Shown piece after piece: positions 34,101 through 44,728 of a stretch of 64,000 nucleotides of DNA. Each line of letters begins with the position of its first letter. Within the stretch, counting starts at the first letter, position 1. The notes under the pieces were generated by a model, which ran no database searches, was not told the origin of the DNA, and saw only the letters and a list, made by a program, of their open reading frames with translations. Position numbers and translations under genes: made by a program. This stretch comes from Lantana camara. Its lineage: Eukaryota > Streptophyta > Magnoliopsida > Lamiales > Verbenaceae. The stretch lies in contig CM074865.1 in the NCBI GenBank assembly GCA_037501455.1, positions 3,173,001 to 3,237,000 of the forward strand, in the 5' to 3' direction.

Positions 34101-36718
34101 ATCTTGTTGAGTTCATTGTCTCCATCAATGGGTTATCTGGTCTCATCCCTCCTTCCATCTTCAACATATCAACACTGGAAAACTTGGCCCTTACAGACAA
34201 TCAGTTCTCAGGTCATCTTCCTTCAACATTTGGCCTTTCACTTCCCAACCTAAAAGGTTTTTATTTGGGTGGCAACAAACTCATTGGACTTATTCCAAGC
34301 TGCATCAACAATGCCACTAGTCTTACATTGTTAGATTTGTGTGGTAACTATTTTTCTGGCCCAGCACCCAACTTGGGCAACCTAAGATTCTTGCAGTTGG
34401 TTTCGATTGAAGGCAATAGATTAACATTACAATCTAAAAACACGGAATCAGGCTTCCTCACTTCATTGACAAATTGTCAAAATTTGGAGATAATAAAAAT
34501 TTCTTCAAATTTGATGGATGGTAAATTGCCCAACTCAATAGGGAACTTATCTGATTCTCTTCGTACTTTCTTAGCGTCTTCTTGCGGAATTAAAGGTCCT
34601 ATCCCTTTCGAGATTGGCAACAAGACCAACTTGCAAGATTTAGCCCTTGACAACAATGAGTTTACAGGTGTTATCCCACCAACATTGGGAAATTTAAGAA
34701 AACTCGTACGTGTGTATCTTGGTTACAACAAGCTTGAAGGAGACATTCCTATTGAAATTTGTCAGTTAAGCAATTTGGGGTACATCTACGCGAGCAGCAA
34801 CGCGTTGTCTGGTGTGATTCCTAAATGCATTGGCGAACTCAAATCCTTGAGAGAGTTTTACTTAGATCAGAACAAATTGGAATCTAATTTACCCTCCAGT
34901 TTGTACAGCCTTAGTGATCTCCAGGTCTTAAACGTGTCCTCAAACAGATTAAACGGCTCTCTCTCATCTGAGATTGGAAACTTTAGGGCTATAGGACGGA
35001 TGGACTTATCTTGGAATCAGTTCACAGGGAATGTCCCGAGTTCTATCGACAAGGCAAATTCATTGGTTTTGTTATCTTTGGCACACAATAAATTTCAAGG
35101 GTTAATTCCAACGTCCTTGGGAAAATTAAGAGGTTTAGAATCGTTGGATCTTTCCTTTGATAATTTTTCAGGAAATATCTCGATGTCTTTGGAGGGACTC
35201 TCTGGTCTTAAATACTTTAATGTTTCTTGCAACAGACTTGAAGGGCCGATTCCTATGGGAGGAAATTTTTCAAATTTTCCAGCTCAGTCTTTTTCATACA
35301 ACTCCGGTCTATGTGGTCCGGCCCGTCTCCAAGTTCCACCTTGTAGTGAATCCCATACCAAAACAAGTGTTTTCAAGTCTGTTGAGAAATACATTATACC
35401 ACCTATTTGTGTCGTTTTAACAACCTTGTTTGCTGTTTTCCTAGTTCTTCTAGTGAGAAGAAGAAAAAAGAGTAACCTAAAGGGACCCGCAAGCCAAATG
35501 TCATCACATCCTTGGGGAGAAAGTTCTTACTTTGAACTCCAACGAGTGACAAATGGATTCAGCGAGAGCAATATTCTTGGAAGTGGGAGCTTCGGTTCGG
35601 TATTCATTGGAACATTGTCTGACGGGCTAACGGTTGCAGTAAAAGTTTTCAATCTACAATTAGAAAATGTGAGCCAAAGCTTTGAGAGAGAAACACAAGT
35701 ACTAGGGTCTAGGAGCAATAAGGCATAGGAACTTGATCAAGATACTTGGATGTTGTAGTAATCTAGATATCAAGGCTTTGGTTTTGGAGTACATGCCTAA
35801 TGGGAGCTTGGAGAAGTGGCTTTATTCGCATAATCTTTTCTTCGATTTGTTGCAGAGATTAAACATTATGATAGGCGTCGCGTTGGCCTTGGAATATCTT
35901 CATACGGAATACACGTTTCCCATTGTTCATTGTGACTTGAAGCCTAGTAATGTGTTGCTGGATGAAGATATGACTGCTCACGTCGGTGATTTTGGCATGG
36001 CTAAACTATTTGGCTAAGGGGAGTTGATGGTGCAAACACGAACCTTAGCAACGATCGGTTACCTGGCACCGGGTAATGATCTAATTTGTTACCTTTTCAA
36101 ACCCCATTTTGATTTCATTGATTTAAGTCATAGAGATCTTTTGTTTGTTCAGTTTTCAGAGATTTCAGTTTTCTTCATTGAATTGTTAGAAGTATTTATG
36201 AAGTTTCATTTGCAAGCTTTTCACACTTCAACCACCAAATGTCTCGGAAATGATCTCTCAAATGTTGCATGTAAATAGACTTTAAAGCTCTTTCAAACTC
36301 CCCCATAGTTTTTGGCTTTTGCAAATTGTAGCTCATGATGTGCTTAGTCTTCGTTTAATTCATGCACACAGAATATGGAGGTGAAGGCATTATATCAACC
36401 AGCTGCGACGTATACAGTTTCGGTGTGATGCTGCTCGAAACTTTCACGCGAAAGAAGCCGACAGACGACATGTTTGGGGAGGACATGAGCCTCATGAGCT
36501 ATGTTAGCCTTTCATTGCAAGAAAACAATGTAACTCGAGTTGTGGACAGCAATTTGCTGGTAAGAGAGGAAGGCAATTTCTCAGCTAAAGAGCAATGTTT
36601 GTCGTCTGTTCTGCATGTTGCCATCGAGTGTTTGGCCTTTTCGCCTTCGGAGAGAATTGGCATAAGTGAAGCTGCGGCAAAACTGGAAAGGATTAGAACT
36701 TTGTTTCTTCCAAAATAA
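31179..36718 (+). pseudogene. LRR-XII type receptor-like kinase, kinase disrupted
   Basis: Plasma-membrane pattern-recognition type receptor (EFR/FLS2/Xa21-like class). Exons: 31179-31947, 32922-33287, 34071-36072, 36372-36718; all borders GT-AG and phase 1. Signal peptide MEKLSVIIAVLMLLLSITTISFA; LRR N-cap with CTWIGVSC; a long LRR series (repeated LxxLxLxxNxxxGxIP); transmembrane stretch IIPPICVVLTTLFAVFLVLLV then RRRKK; kinase with GSGSFGSVF and [20 protein letters not shown], and the C-lobe VYSFGVMLLETFTRKKPTD. HCD marks a non-RD kinase. Lesions: a net +1 frameshift near 35712, just before IRHRNLIK, and TAA at 36015-36017 after KLFG. As it stands the product would stop within the kinase N-lobe at TAG 35726-35728. 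The two lesions are in a well-conserved kinase, so I call it a pseudogene; sequencing error cannot be excluded. Confidence 0.85.
33363..33906. mobile_element. TIR element in intron 2 of the receptor kinase
   Basis: AAAATCTCATTTTTCGTCCT and following GATTTTGGTCCC words at the left are mirrored at the right by AGGACAAAAAATGAGATTTT. The inverted arms are over 130 bp each, with GTTGCCTACGTGGCA / TGCCACATAGGCAAC inner blocks. It is 544 bp and non-coding. The flanks are TA and CT microsatellite, so the target duplication cannot be read. Confidence 0.75.
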
Positions 36719-37040
36719 TAAGTTTGCAGAAAAGGAAGTCTTGAATAGAGATATATGTAAGTTGTCATGGCTTTGTATGCATAGTAAAGACTATATGGCT
36801 TCCTTGCGTTGTATTGTAGTTATATTTTAAAACTGCTTTTTACAGACGTCGTCTATTACTGAAGACTTCGTTTGAAAATAGACCCTTTTGTTTTCGAGTC
36901 GTCGTTGTCATGGTTTACCCTTGGAAACATGTTGGGTGTCATATGTAAATTGTAATATCTTTATTAGTTGTACCATGTGATGTGATATTTAATATGGATT
37001 CCGTTTAACTTATTTTAATAGGTATATTGCTTTTCTACGT
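36719..37040. other. 3' flank of the receptor kinase
   Basis: Likely 3' UTR and downstream sequence; no separate feature recognised. Confidence 0.45.
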
Positions 37041-37465
37041 GTTAATTAATTGCAAGCTAAAGTGATATATTTACATCATAAAATGAATGAATAATTTAAG
37101 AGAGAAACATAGTGCATATGGAAAGGGAGTTAACGGATTAAAAATTCTGACAATGTATCGACTGTTGCAACTAATGTAAATAGTTGAATAAGCATTTCTC
37201 TCCAATCTACAATAACAAATGCAGTTCGTGACCACCACAAAACACAAGTGAAAACATGACATTATTTCTGCATACACCTATTCTACGCCCCACCAAATAG
37301 TTACTCTACTTCTTCAACTTGAACAAATACCGGTGGTTAATCATAACGATGGCCTGCATCATTCACATCATTCTGTTTTCCGTTCAAGATTTACTCTGTT
37401 TCATAATCAATTGAAGATTTTCTAGTTTCTACGATGAAGTTGATATCAATCAGCATACCCGAGAC

Positions 37466-38999
37466 AATCACTTCCATCTCCTCTCTTGGATATGGGTGCG
37501 TAGTTCGAACCTGGTTTTTTCCTTTGTGAAGCAACTTCAGCATTTTTATGTAGAACTGCACCTGGTGATGGATAGGGTCGTTGTTGGAAAAGAGGGCCCT
37601 GCCATTTTGAAGTTCCCAAGCATTAAACACTGTTAGAACATCAAGAATACTGCTAAATGAATGATGGGATGAAACTGGTTTTAAGGATATGCCGAAACTG
37701 CTTCTCAAAAAGTACATATGTATTACCAGGGGTTTGCAAAAACTTCCTGTCAGTGGTATCGGCTGCTCTTCGTTGTACTCCTTTAAGGCCTACAACCCTG
37801 TAATATAAGCAGTGATTTATTAACTTAGCAGGATCTACTAATCCTACTGAAATATGTTCAAGCTTGAATTTTCACTCGAGTAGTGAGACTATGTGTCACA
37901 CCAACCACCACGAGGAGCATCGGAGTAGGAACTTGGATCCATGGGGTCCAGTTCATCATCTTCACTATATGCACGCTTCTTACTGTCCTTTTTATAGCCT
38001 TTCCCAAGCGGGGGTTTCACATTAGACCTGCACACCATGGTCCACCAAATTACAAACCACTTCGTCAATGACCGATTTTATATTGTGATATTTAAAATTT
38101 TTAAAAAAAAAAAAAAAAATTCTGTTTTTATCATCGCTTGTTCCCCTTGAAGACACTTTTCGAGTAATGATGCTAAGAATTTACCTTATTGCCTTATTGC
38201 CTTATTCCATAGATAATTTCGACACAACCTATTTCCTTTTAAAAAAGACATCAAGTGCAATTAAATGAGGAAATAATATATCACCTGGGTTTGGAAGACA
38301 TTTTCTCTGAGTCTCCATGATTTCCAGCAGCATCAGTGGCATGGTTATAGCTTTCAGCATAGGCTGATAAGTATTGGCTTTGTCGAAGATTGTGAAGTCT
38401 GCATAGAACAACATATAGGAAAGAGATAAACATACCGGGTGCAGTGATTGCATAGAACAACATATAGGACCGATTTTATTGTGATACACAAAAAGGAAGA
38501 AAAAAAAAAAAAAAAAACTCTGTTTCTATAACCACTTGTTCCCCTTGACAACAAGTTCCGAGTTAAGATGCTACAATTTACCTTATTGCCTGATTGTCAC
38601 TTATACAAAAAATTATAACCAATTCAGGTAACTTCCAATAACATAATATTTTTAATCAACCTTTTAAGTATCACAACAGCATGTAAAGCTCTTCAATCTT
38701 TGCAAACATATAGACATTTCATCTGTAGTTTTTCCCCACTGATTTATCCCTAAACTTGTATTATAATAAAATACAGCACCATTTTCAGGGTCCCTTGTTT
38801 CAATAACCAGGATTTAATTTGAAAATCAATATTCATATACAAAACAACTAATTCTGAGAAGGATTAAACAAAACAACAATGAAGCAACCAGCTCACATTT
38901 TCTGGCACTGAAGACTTCTCTTCAATTTGACTCCCTTTCAGGAGGATACCTCTTGCTTTCAACTTTTGCTTGAGATATTCGGGTAAGTCTTTACCCATG
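37466..38999 (-). pseudogene. PQBP1: PQBP1-like gene, copy B, partial and damaged
   Basis: Homologue of polyglutamine-binding protein 1, a nuclear WW-domain protein tied to spliceosomal U5. Exons leftward: 38897-38999 (MGKDLPEYLKQKLKARGIL); 38285-38398 (QSQYLSAYAESYNHATDAAGN); 37902-38027 (KPPLGKGYKKDSKKRAYSEDDELDPMDPSSYSDAPRGG); from 37797 (VVGLKGVQ-RAADTT), with matching phases for the last three. The YSEDDELDPMDPSSYSDAPRG block is the hallmark of the family C-terminus. Farther left, LFxxxPYPSP-type codons (37540-37600) and [13 protein letters not shown] (37466-37510) are in disagreeing frames, with extra sequence after AADTT. No WW domain is visible and the first two exons do not join in frame, so I call a pseudogene. 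Its C-terminal part is duplicated at 25.06-25.92 kb. Confidence 0.65.
38070..38600. repeat. Locally duplicated A-tract / TGTTCCCCTTGA block
   Basis: The order CCGATTTTAT...poly-A...TCTGTTT...CTTGTTCCCCTTGA(A/C)(G/A)ACA...CGAGT...TTACCTTATTGCC occurs at about 38070-38200 and again at 38468-38600. A third copy lies at 25815-25915 beside the other PQBP1-like fragment. AACATATAGGA also repeats at 38408 and 38458. Confidence 0.6.
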
Positions 39000-39654
39000 T
39001 TTGTTGTCCAGACTCACCATTAACCTCATCGTCATTTTGGCTTCTTTTCTGGCTATCACGGTCCCTCTCCTCTGAACTCTGAAGATTCGGAAAAATCATG
39101 TCAATCAATGCTATTTGAATAATCCAAAGAAGGTAAATATTCTTACCAATGGTTTGTTTATGGTGAAGTGGAGAACAAGCACCACCTCCAGGCACATCAT
39201 ATCAATTTCCAATTTCCGAATTGCCTAGCAGAGAAAATGGGGGATAAGAGATGGTTAAAGTATTGATCATCATCATATGAGCAGTTATACTACTGGTTAT
39301 TTAACTGTGCAACCCACCAGAACTAAATCAGGTTTGGATTTTCTATTTATTCTCTTCCAAACTCATTGGCTGCCATTTTTAAGTCAGGTTGGGTGAACTA
39401 AATCAGGTTCAGCAGATGAAATTTTTAGGTTTTGGAAAGAAATAAAGGAATTTGAATTATGAATTTGGGATCTTGAAAAGGCGCAATTTTCAATTTTTTA
39501 TTTTTCGAAAAGATATCAAAACGACGTAGTTTTGACGTATTATTTATTACTGTACTAGTTACGTAGTAAAAAAGTGTCTTGTTTCTTAATTATATAATAT
39601 GGACAATAAATTATAATAAATAACTAACTTTTACTATGTTCAAATATTCCTAGT
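39000..39654. other. Upstream flank of the PQBP1-like pseudogene, no other gene
   Basis: A minus-strand frame at about 38959-39195 is rich in Ser, Asp and Gln but matches nothing I recognise; it overlaps the first exon in another frame. The rest is AT-rich. Confidence 0.35.
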
Positions 39655-39915
39655 GAAGTCATTTTTCTTGTATTGTCCCCAACATGCCTATTGTCAAACT
39701 TTTAAGGACATCAATACCTACCACAACAAGCGGAATAGATGGAAGGCCATCTTAAATGGAGATTACTTCAGCAGTCCATGCGTTTTAATTTCAATTTTTG
39801 CTGCTTCTGTAGTACTATTCTCACCATCATTCAAGCCGTGTGCTCTATACTAGAGGTTGTTTAGACATAACTAGGAACTGCACGCCAGGAAATATTGTAG
39901 TTGTTATTAACTTAC
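39655..39915 (+). pseudogene. C-terminal fragment of a second DUF247 gene
   Basis: Closely matches the end of the intact DUF247 gene (58676-58920): the reading YNKRNRWKAILNGDYFSSPCVLISIFAAS corresponds to RNRWMAVLNRDYLSSPWGFISIFAA, followed by the same GCCGTGTGCTCTATACTA and GGTTGTTTAGACATAACTAGG tail. A frameshift lies before the terminal hydrophobic helix. The homologous 3' flank resumes at 50802, after the nested retrotransposons. Everything upstream of the C-terminus is missing. Confidence 0.85.
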
Positions 39916-40102
39916 TGTTAGGACCGCGCGCCCCTTCACCCCAACTCCGCATTAGTATGATATTGTCCGTTTTGGACCAAACCCACGGATTTGTTTTTGG
40001 ACATCTCCCAAAAGGCCTCATACTAATGGAGTTAGGTGAATACTTATATATTGGACAAACTTTCGCCAATCTTCCGATGTGGGATGGGTTTGCTACCCAA
40101 CA
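39916..40102 (-). repeat. TRIM LTR, left (3')
   Basis: 187 bp, TGTTAGG...CCCAACA as read on the plus strand. Differs from the right LTR by scattered substitutions and small indels, more than the copia LTR pair does, consistent with being older. Confidence 0.85.
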
Positions 40103-40479
40103 ATCCTCCCCTCAAACCAAGACCACACCATTTGTGACCTCCCCTTTAGGGTCAATCCATTTGATCCGCCAACCATCTTGCACCGCCGCTACACACCTTT
40201 GCGGGACACGCCGCCTGACCTCCTTAATGTCAAGGGGACTTTCAACACAAGGCATCAATCGCAGATCTCCAATTGCTAGGTCACATCACCTGACCTGCCA
40301 AACATAGGTCACTTCACCTGCCAAACATCTTGTACCGCCTTCACACCAAACGGGACCCGCTGCCTGACCAACACTTGCCACGAAGACTTTCGACACAAAA
40401 CACCCCTGCAGGTCTCTGGTCTTGTTACTCCGGGAATTCCTCATAAAACGCAATCCACCACTCTGATAAGCCTGAACCT

Positions 40480-40493
40480 GGGCTCTGATACCA
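40480..40493 (-). other. TRIM primer binding site, broken by the copia insertion
   Basis: Minus-strand TGGTATCAGAGCCC matches initiator tRNA-Met. The copia element begins 1 nt away, using ACCAC from this PBS as its target duplication. Confidence 0.85.
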
Positions 40494-41641
40494 CTGTTAG
40501 GAATAGTGCCCTAAAAGCCGATTGTATATCCGCTTTGTGCTTTTCCTTATTGTAATCACAGACAATCTTTGAATGAAATAACGAATTGAGGCAACACTTC
40601 TTTATATGCTCTTGTTTGGTATGCGTTTACTTTAGCTGTGCATGTATGAGAACTCCCCTAATCCTGATGACTTTAGGACTCTACCATTTAGGCGAAATGG
40701 TTCATGAAACGAGCCCTATATCACATAAGTCATGATTAGTAAAATACTCCAAGCCGATGAGTCCTACAGACAGTGGGAGTGTCAACCTGACTCCTCTAAG
40801 GCTTGCTTGTGGGATCACGCCCTTAAGAAGGACCACCTTGTTTCATGGAGGTGGAAAGTGTATAGTTGATACGTGCGTGATACATGAGGGTGCTTGCTTT
40901 AAGAAGTAAGTTCACTGAGGTGCCCCGTGTGAGAACATTCCTAAATGGGAAAGGAAGTTTCTATTTCAGGAAATGGAAACTTCCAGATTAGGAAATATCT
41001 CACGAGTCATTGATGTGATTAATTGATCCTTAGACTTGAGGTTCCATGTTACTTTATGAGTTAACTCTGTAGTCTTTGGTATAAGCTTTAAAGGGTGTCG
41101 CCTTAGACAACTGATTCAAGGCTTATGCTGGGGCTGCACAAGTGACTCATGAAAGTGAATGAGAATCAAGAAAGGACCTACACTTGCATTTGCAAGGTGA
41201 TCTCTTATTGTGTAAGTCATTCATATGCCATATGGAGTCCTTGGCCAAGGCAGTAGATCAAGACATCAAGAAAAGGGTTTCTTGGATTGAGATCAAATGG
41301 ATATGAAATGCACTTAGCTTTAAGACCGGATTATTAGGGTTCTGATTATTCCCTTGCCCTAGATCTTGGTTGAGAGATAGTAAGTAGGAGGATTGTATCT
41401 CACATGAATCAATGACTTCAAGGTTCTGTCGAATCCGAACATTCCAATTCAGCTAGGGGTTAAACACCTGTTGCTAGACTATGGTCGTTTAATCTGTGGA
41501 CTGATTAATTAATTAGTGAATTAATTAATTAGGGTCACTGCTAATTGAATTGAGAACCTAGAGGGTCACACACAACAACTTGGTTACATGAGTTGAGGCT
41601 TTAAAATGATTAAACGAGTTAATCGGGCCAAGAGGGTTCCA

Positions 41642-41709
41642 CACGTGTGAAGTCACACGTGTGGCTCACGTGAGTGACACGTGTCAATGTGACACGTGTC
41701 ACACACGTG
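41642..41709. promoter_or_regulatory. Six G-box (CACGTG) motifs in 68 bp, copia 5' LTR
   Basis: CACGTG begins at 41642, 41656, 41667, 41678, 41693 and 41704. Four copies sit in longer palindromes (CACACGTGTG or GACACGTGTC). CACGTG is the plant G-box/ABRE core bound by bZIP and bHLH factors. It lies about 330 bp upstream of the TATA box. The same array is at 49814-49881 in the 3' LTR. Confidence 0.8.
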
Positions 41710-42036
41710 TGTATATATATATATTAAATAATTAATTAGTTAATTATTTAATAGACTTTGGTTTAATTTTGAATTAAAAAGAAAGTCTAATTTTGGAGAA
41801 AATAATCTAGTTAATTAATTACGAATTAATTAATTAGATAAAAATAAGTTATTTATTTTATAATAAATAAAGTATAAAATTATCCAAAAATAGTTTGGAT
41901 ATTTTTAGCTCTCTTAGAAGTTGACTTGAATTAGAATTCAAAGTCAAAGTTGGAAAATACTTGATGATCAAGTAATAGGAGAGAGGGACCAAAATCCTAG
42001 CCCATAAAGGACTAGGAATTTCGGCACCCCCCTCAC

Positions 42037-42044
42037 TATAAATA
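42037..42044 (+). promoter_or_regulatory. Copia LTR TATA box
   Basis: TATAAATA in context CACTATAAATAGGGG, a strong plant TATA context, placed in the last quarter of the LTR as expected. Confidence 0.7.
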
Positions 42045-42431
42045 GGGGAGCTCGAGCTCCTTATGGAGCTAATTGACAATTCTTGGTTCATGTGTTGAAC
42101 ACCTTCCTTTCTCCAAGATTATATTAAACCCTAGGTTAAGCCTAAACACTAACTAGAGAACTAGCATCCTTACTAGTTAGATTGTGATCAAGTTGGTGGA
42201 CTTTCTCTAGAGACTTCAAGTTAGAAGTTTGAAGATTCGAGCTTTTCCAAGGAGAGGGGATCAAGCCGCGAGAAGAGCGTTCTTGGGTGGCTTGAAACGC
42301 TTCAAGAAAGAATAAAAGAAAAGTAAGTTTTCTATCTTTACGAATTTGGTTACACGATTGCGAGTTCAAGGTCCTTTTGTTGGGAAATTTTTTTAAATTC
42401 CGCTGCTTTCTGATTCGTGTTTTCCAACAAG

Positions 42432-42443
42432 TGGTATCAGAGC
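42432..42443 (+). other. Copia primer binding site
   Basis: TGGTATCAGAGC, 2 nt after the 5' LTR, complementary to the 3' end of initiator tRNA-Met. Confidence 0.9.
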
Positions 42444-44728
42444 AACCTCGTTAATCGTGTTTCTGATTCGTCTCAATTATTCTGAATTTGGTAGAAATTC
42501 TTAGGCTTAGATGCGAATTAGGTATTCATGAGTTCTTTTAGAAAGCCTGAAATACGAAATAGTAATTTTTCTTGAATTTCTAAAACTGTTTTCTTAAATT
42601 GTGTTTTTGGAAAACCGTTTTGATAGAAATTGATTTAAATCGTGTTTTTGAATTTGGATTGTTTTGGTTTTTGAACTAAAAAATACGAAACACGAAATCG
42701 CGTTACGAAAACGCGAGCCTGGACGTGCTAAGGCGTAGCACGCCAGGCCCGCGCGACCACCCGCTTAGTAGTCCCGCAACCGCACGGGACTGCCCGCCGC
42801 TGCCGCCCGCCAGCGCCTAGGCGCGCCCGCCAGCACCTCCCGCAACCGCGCGGGAGCCTTTCCGCCGCCCGCCTGCCTACCGCCTAGGCGCCTTGCCCGC
42901 CTTGCGCGCGAGAAGGCGTGCGCGCTGCGCGCGCGTGCCGGCAGCCCTGCTGCTGGCGTGCGCGACGCGGTGCGCGCGCGCTCACGCGCGATGCGTGCTC
43001 CGGCCTGGGCTGGGCGCGCGGGCGAACCCGGGGCCTTCGTTTCGCGATCTTGATTTTCGTGTTTAGTCCAATCCAATCCCGATTTAATTTTTCTAAAAAA
43101 TTTTATATTTATTAAAATTGAATTATTTTTGAAATAATTGTTTAAATTTGGATTTTGAAAATTTTGAGCGATTTGAATTTTGGAAAAATTACAATCTTTA
43201 TTTTCTGAAAATATTGAAAGAATAAAATTATTAATTTTCAGAAATTAATTGGAATTTTATTGGTTTATTGTTTTTCGGGTTTTATAGAAAAGGCTCTTGA
43301 ACATGAATTGCATCTAAGTCGTGTTTTAAGCTATTAGAGATTAAAGCGAGAATTTTAATTTATTGGTTAAATTTAAATTCTTGCAAAAGCATGTTAGGTG
43401 ATCATGGGTTTAGATCTATGTATGGTTTTAATTTATGCACATGGATGGTTTAAATTGGGGTTGGAGCCCTATAGTTGCGTTTTTCAATTGAGGTTGGAGC
43501 CTCACTTATGTGCGTACTGTTATGTGATTTATTATGTGGCTTTCCATATTACTGTTTTTGAGGCCGAGGTATGCCCCGTGTAATTGTCTAAGGCCAATAT
43601 GAAGATTGAGCCTTATTACTTTATGTCTTTTTCTTTTTATTGTAATTTGAGAGTAGAGATAGGTGGTGAGGTTTTATTTTCATTTTGGAGACAATGCACC
43701 CATGGAGTAAGATGGACCACATTCAAGTCACAAGGAGGCCATAAGTGAAGACCCCTCAAAATGTTAGGGAGGGGAATCTCAATTGTTAAATGTAATAGAG
43801 ATAGGGCTCGTATTTTGTTACCGCTTTCCCTTATGTGATTTAAACTGTTTATGTGACATGTATGTTAGAACTTGTGATTGTGGAGTGGCTCCCACATATC
43901 ACGCATAAGATAGGTAGAACCCATGATCATTACATGTTAGGATCATGCTAGGACATGTTATCTGTTTATGTGCTTGTTTGATATGCATTTAAGTGTACTT
44001 GCATTAATCAAGACTAATAAAATTGGATAACATATATGTTGGTGAGGTCGAACCGGACAACTCTCCGGTTGATTCGAAAATTCCCATTAAATATTAAGCT
44101 AATTTCGAACAAATAGGTGTTTAATTCGAGATGCAAATTTTGAATTAAATTCCTAGCATTCCATCAATAGGTTTTAAGTTTAGTAAGTAAAGCTAGTTAT
44201 TGTCCGCGAGTCGTGGGATAGCTAGTGGAGCTTATTAGTTCTTAGTTACCTAATTAATCATTTTAAATGGTCAATATTTCGTGGTCAATTTTAGCAAGGG
44301 CGATGTCCGCGAGTCGTGGGTCGTTCGAACTAAGTTTTGGTCATGATCTTATGATTGATGGGTCTAGCTTAACGCCTAAGTAAATATGGATGTCGCACGA
44401 GTCGTGGGTCCATATTGAAAGATAGGTGATGCAAAAAACAATTACTAAGAATTCTAAAGGTGTTAGAATTGGTAAGTTGTACCTACCTAGGGTTCTTACT
44501 TAGAATGTCCGCGAGTCGTGGGTTCGAGGTAAAATGCCTAGGATCTTAGTACCCATTGGGAAACGTGTTCCTCTTAGATCTTTGGGAATTCTAGATCTTT
44601 GAAAAACAGTGGGAGCTACAATAGATTAAAGACCTTATCTTTTGTATATCGTTATAATTCAGCATGCTCACTAGTTCTCTGTTTTACCATTTAGGTCGTA
44701 GATTCTGTGATTCTCTACGTGTTTTGAA
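42444..44728 (+). other. Copia leader, 2.3 kb, with GC-rich island and repeated motif
   Basis: Untranslated leader between PBS and gag. At about 42720-43035 it is extremely GC-rich against an AT-rich setting; the Arg/Ala-rich open frame there is a composition artefact. At 44201-44523 the motif TGTCCGCGAGTCGTGGG recurs four times. No gene is supported. Confidence 0.7.

Larger units (their letters stand above)
40495..42429 (+). repeat. Copia 5' LTR
   Basis: 1935 bp. Contains a six-fold CACGTG cluster (41642-41709), a TATA box TATAAATA at 42037-42044, and ATTAATTAATTA palindromic tracts. It should drive element transcription. Confidence 0.95.

Noticed and set aside
42765..43076. 103-aa Arg/Ala-rich frame (and its plus-strand partner)
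   Set aside because: Created by the GC-rich island in the copia leader; no family features.
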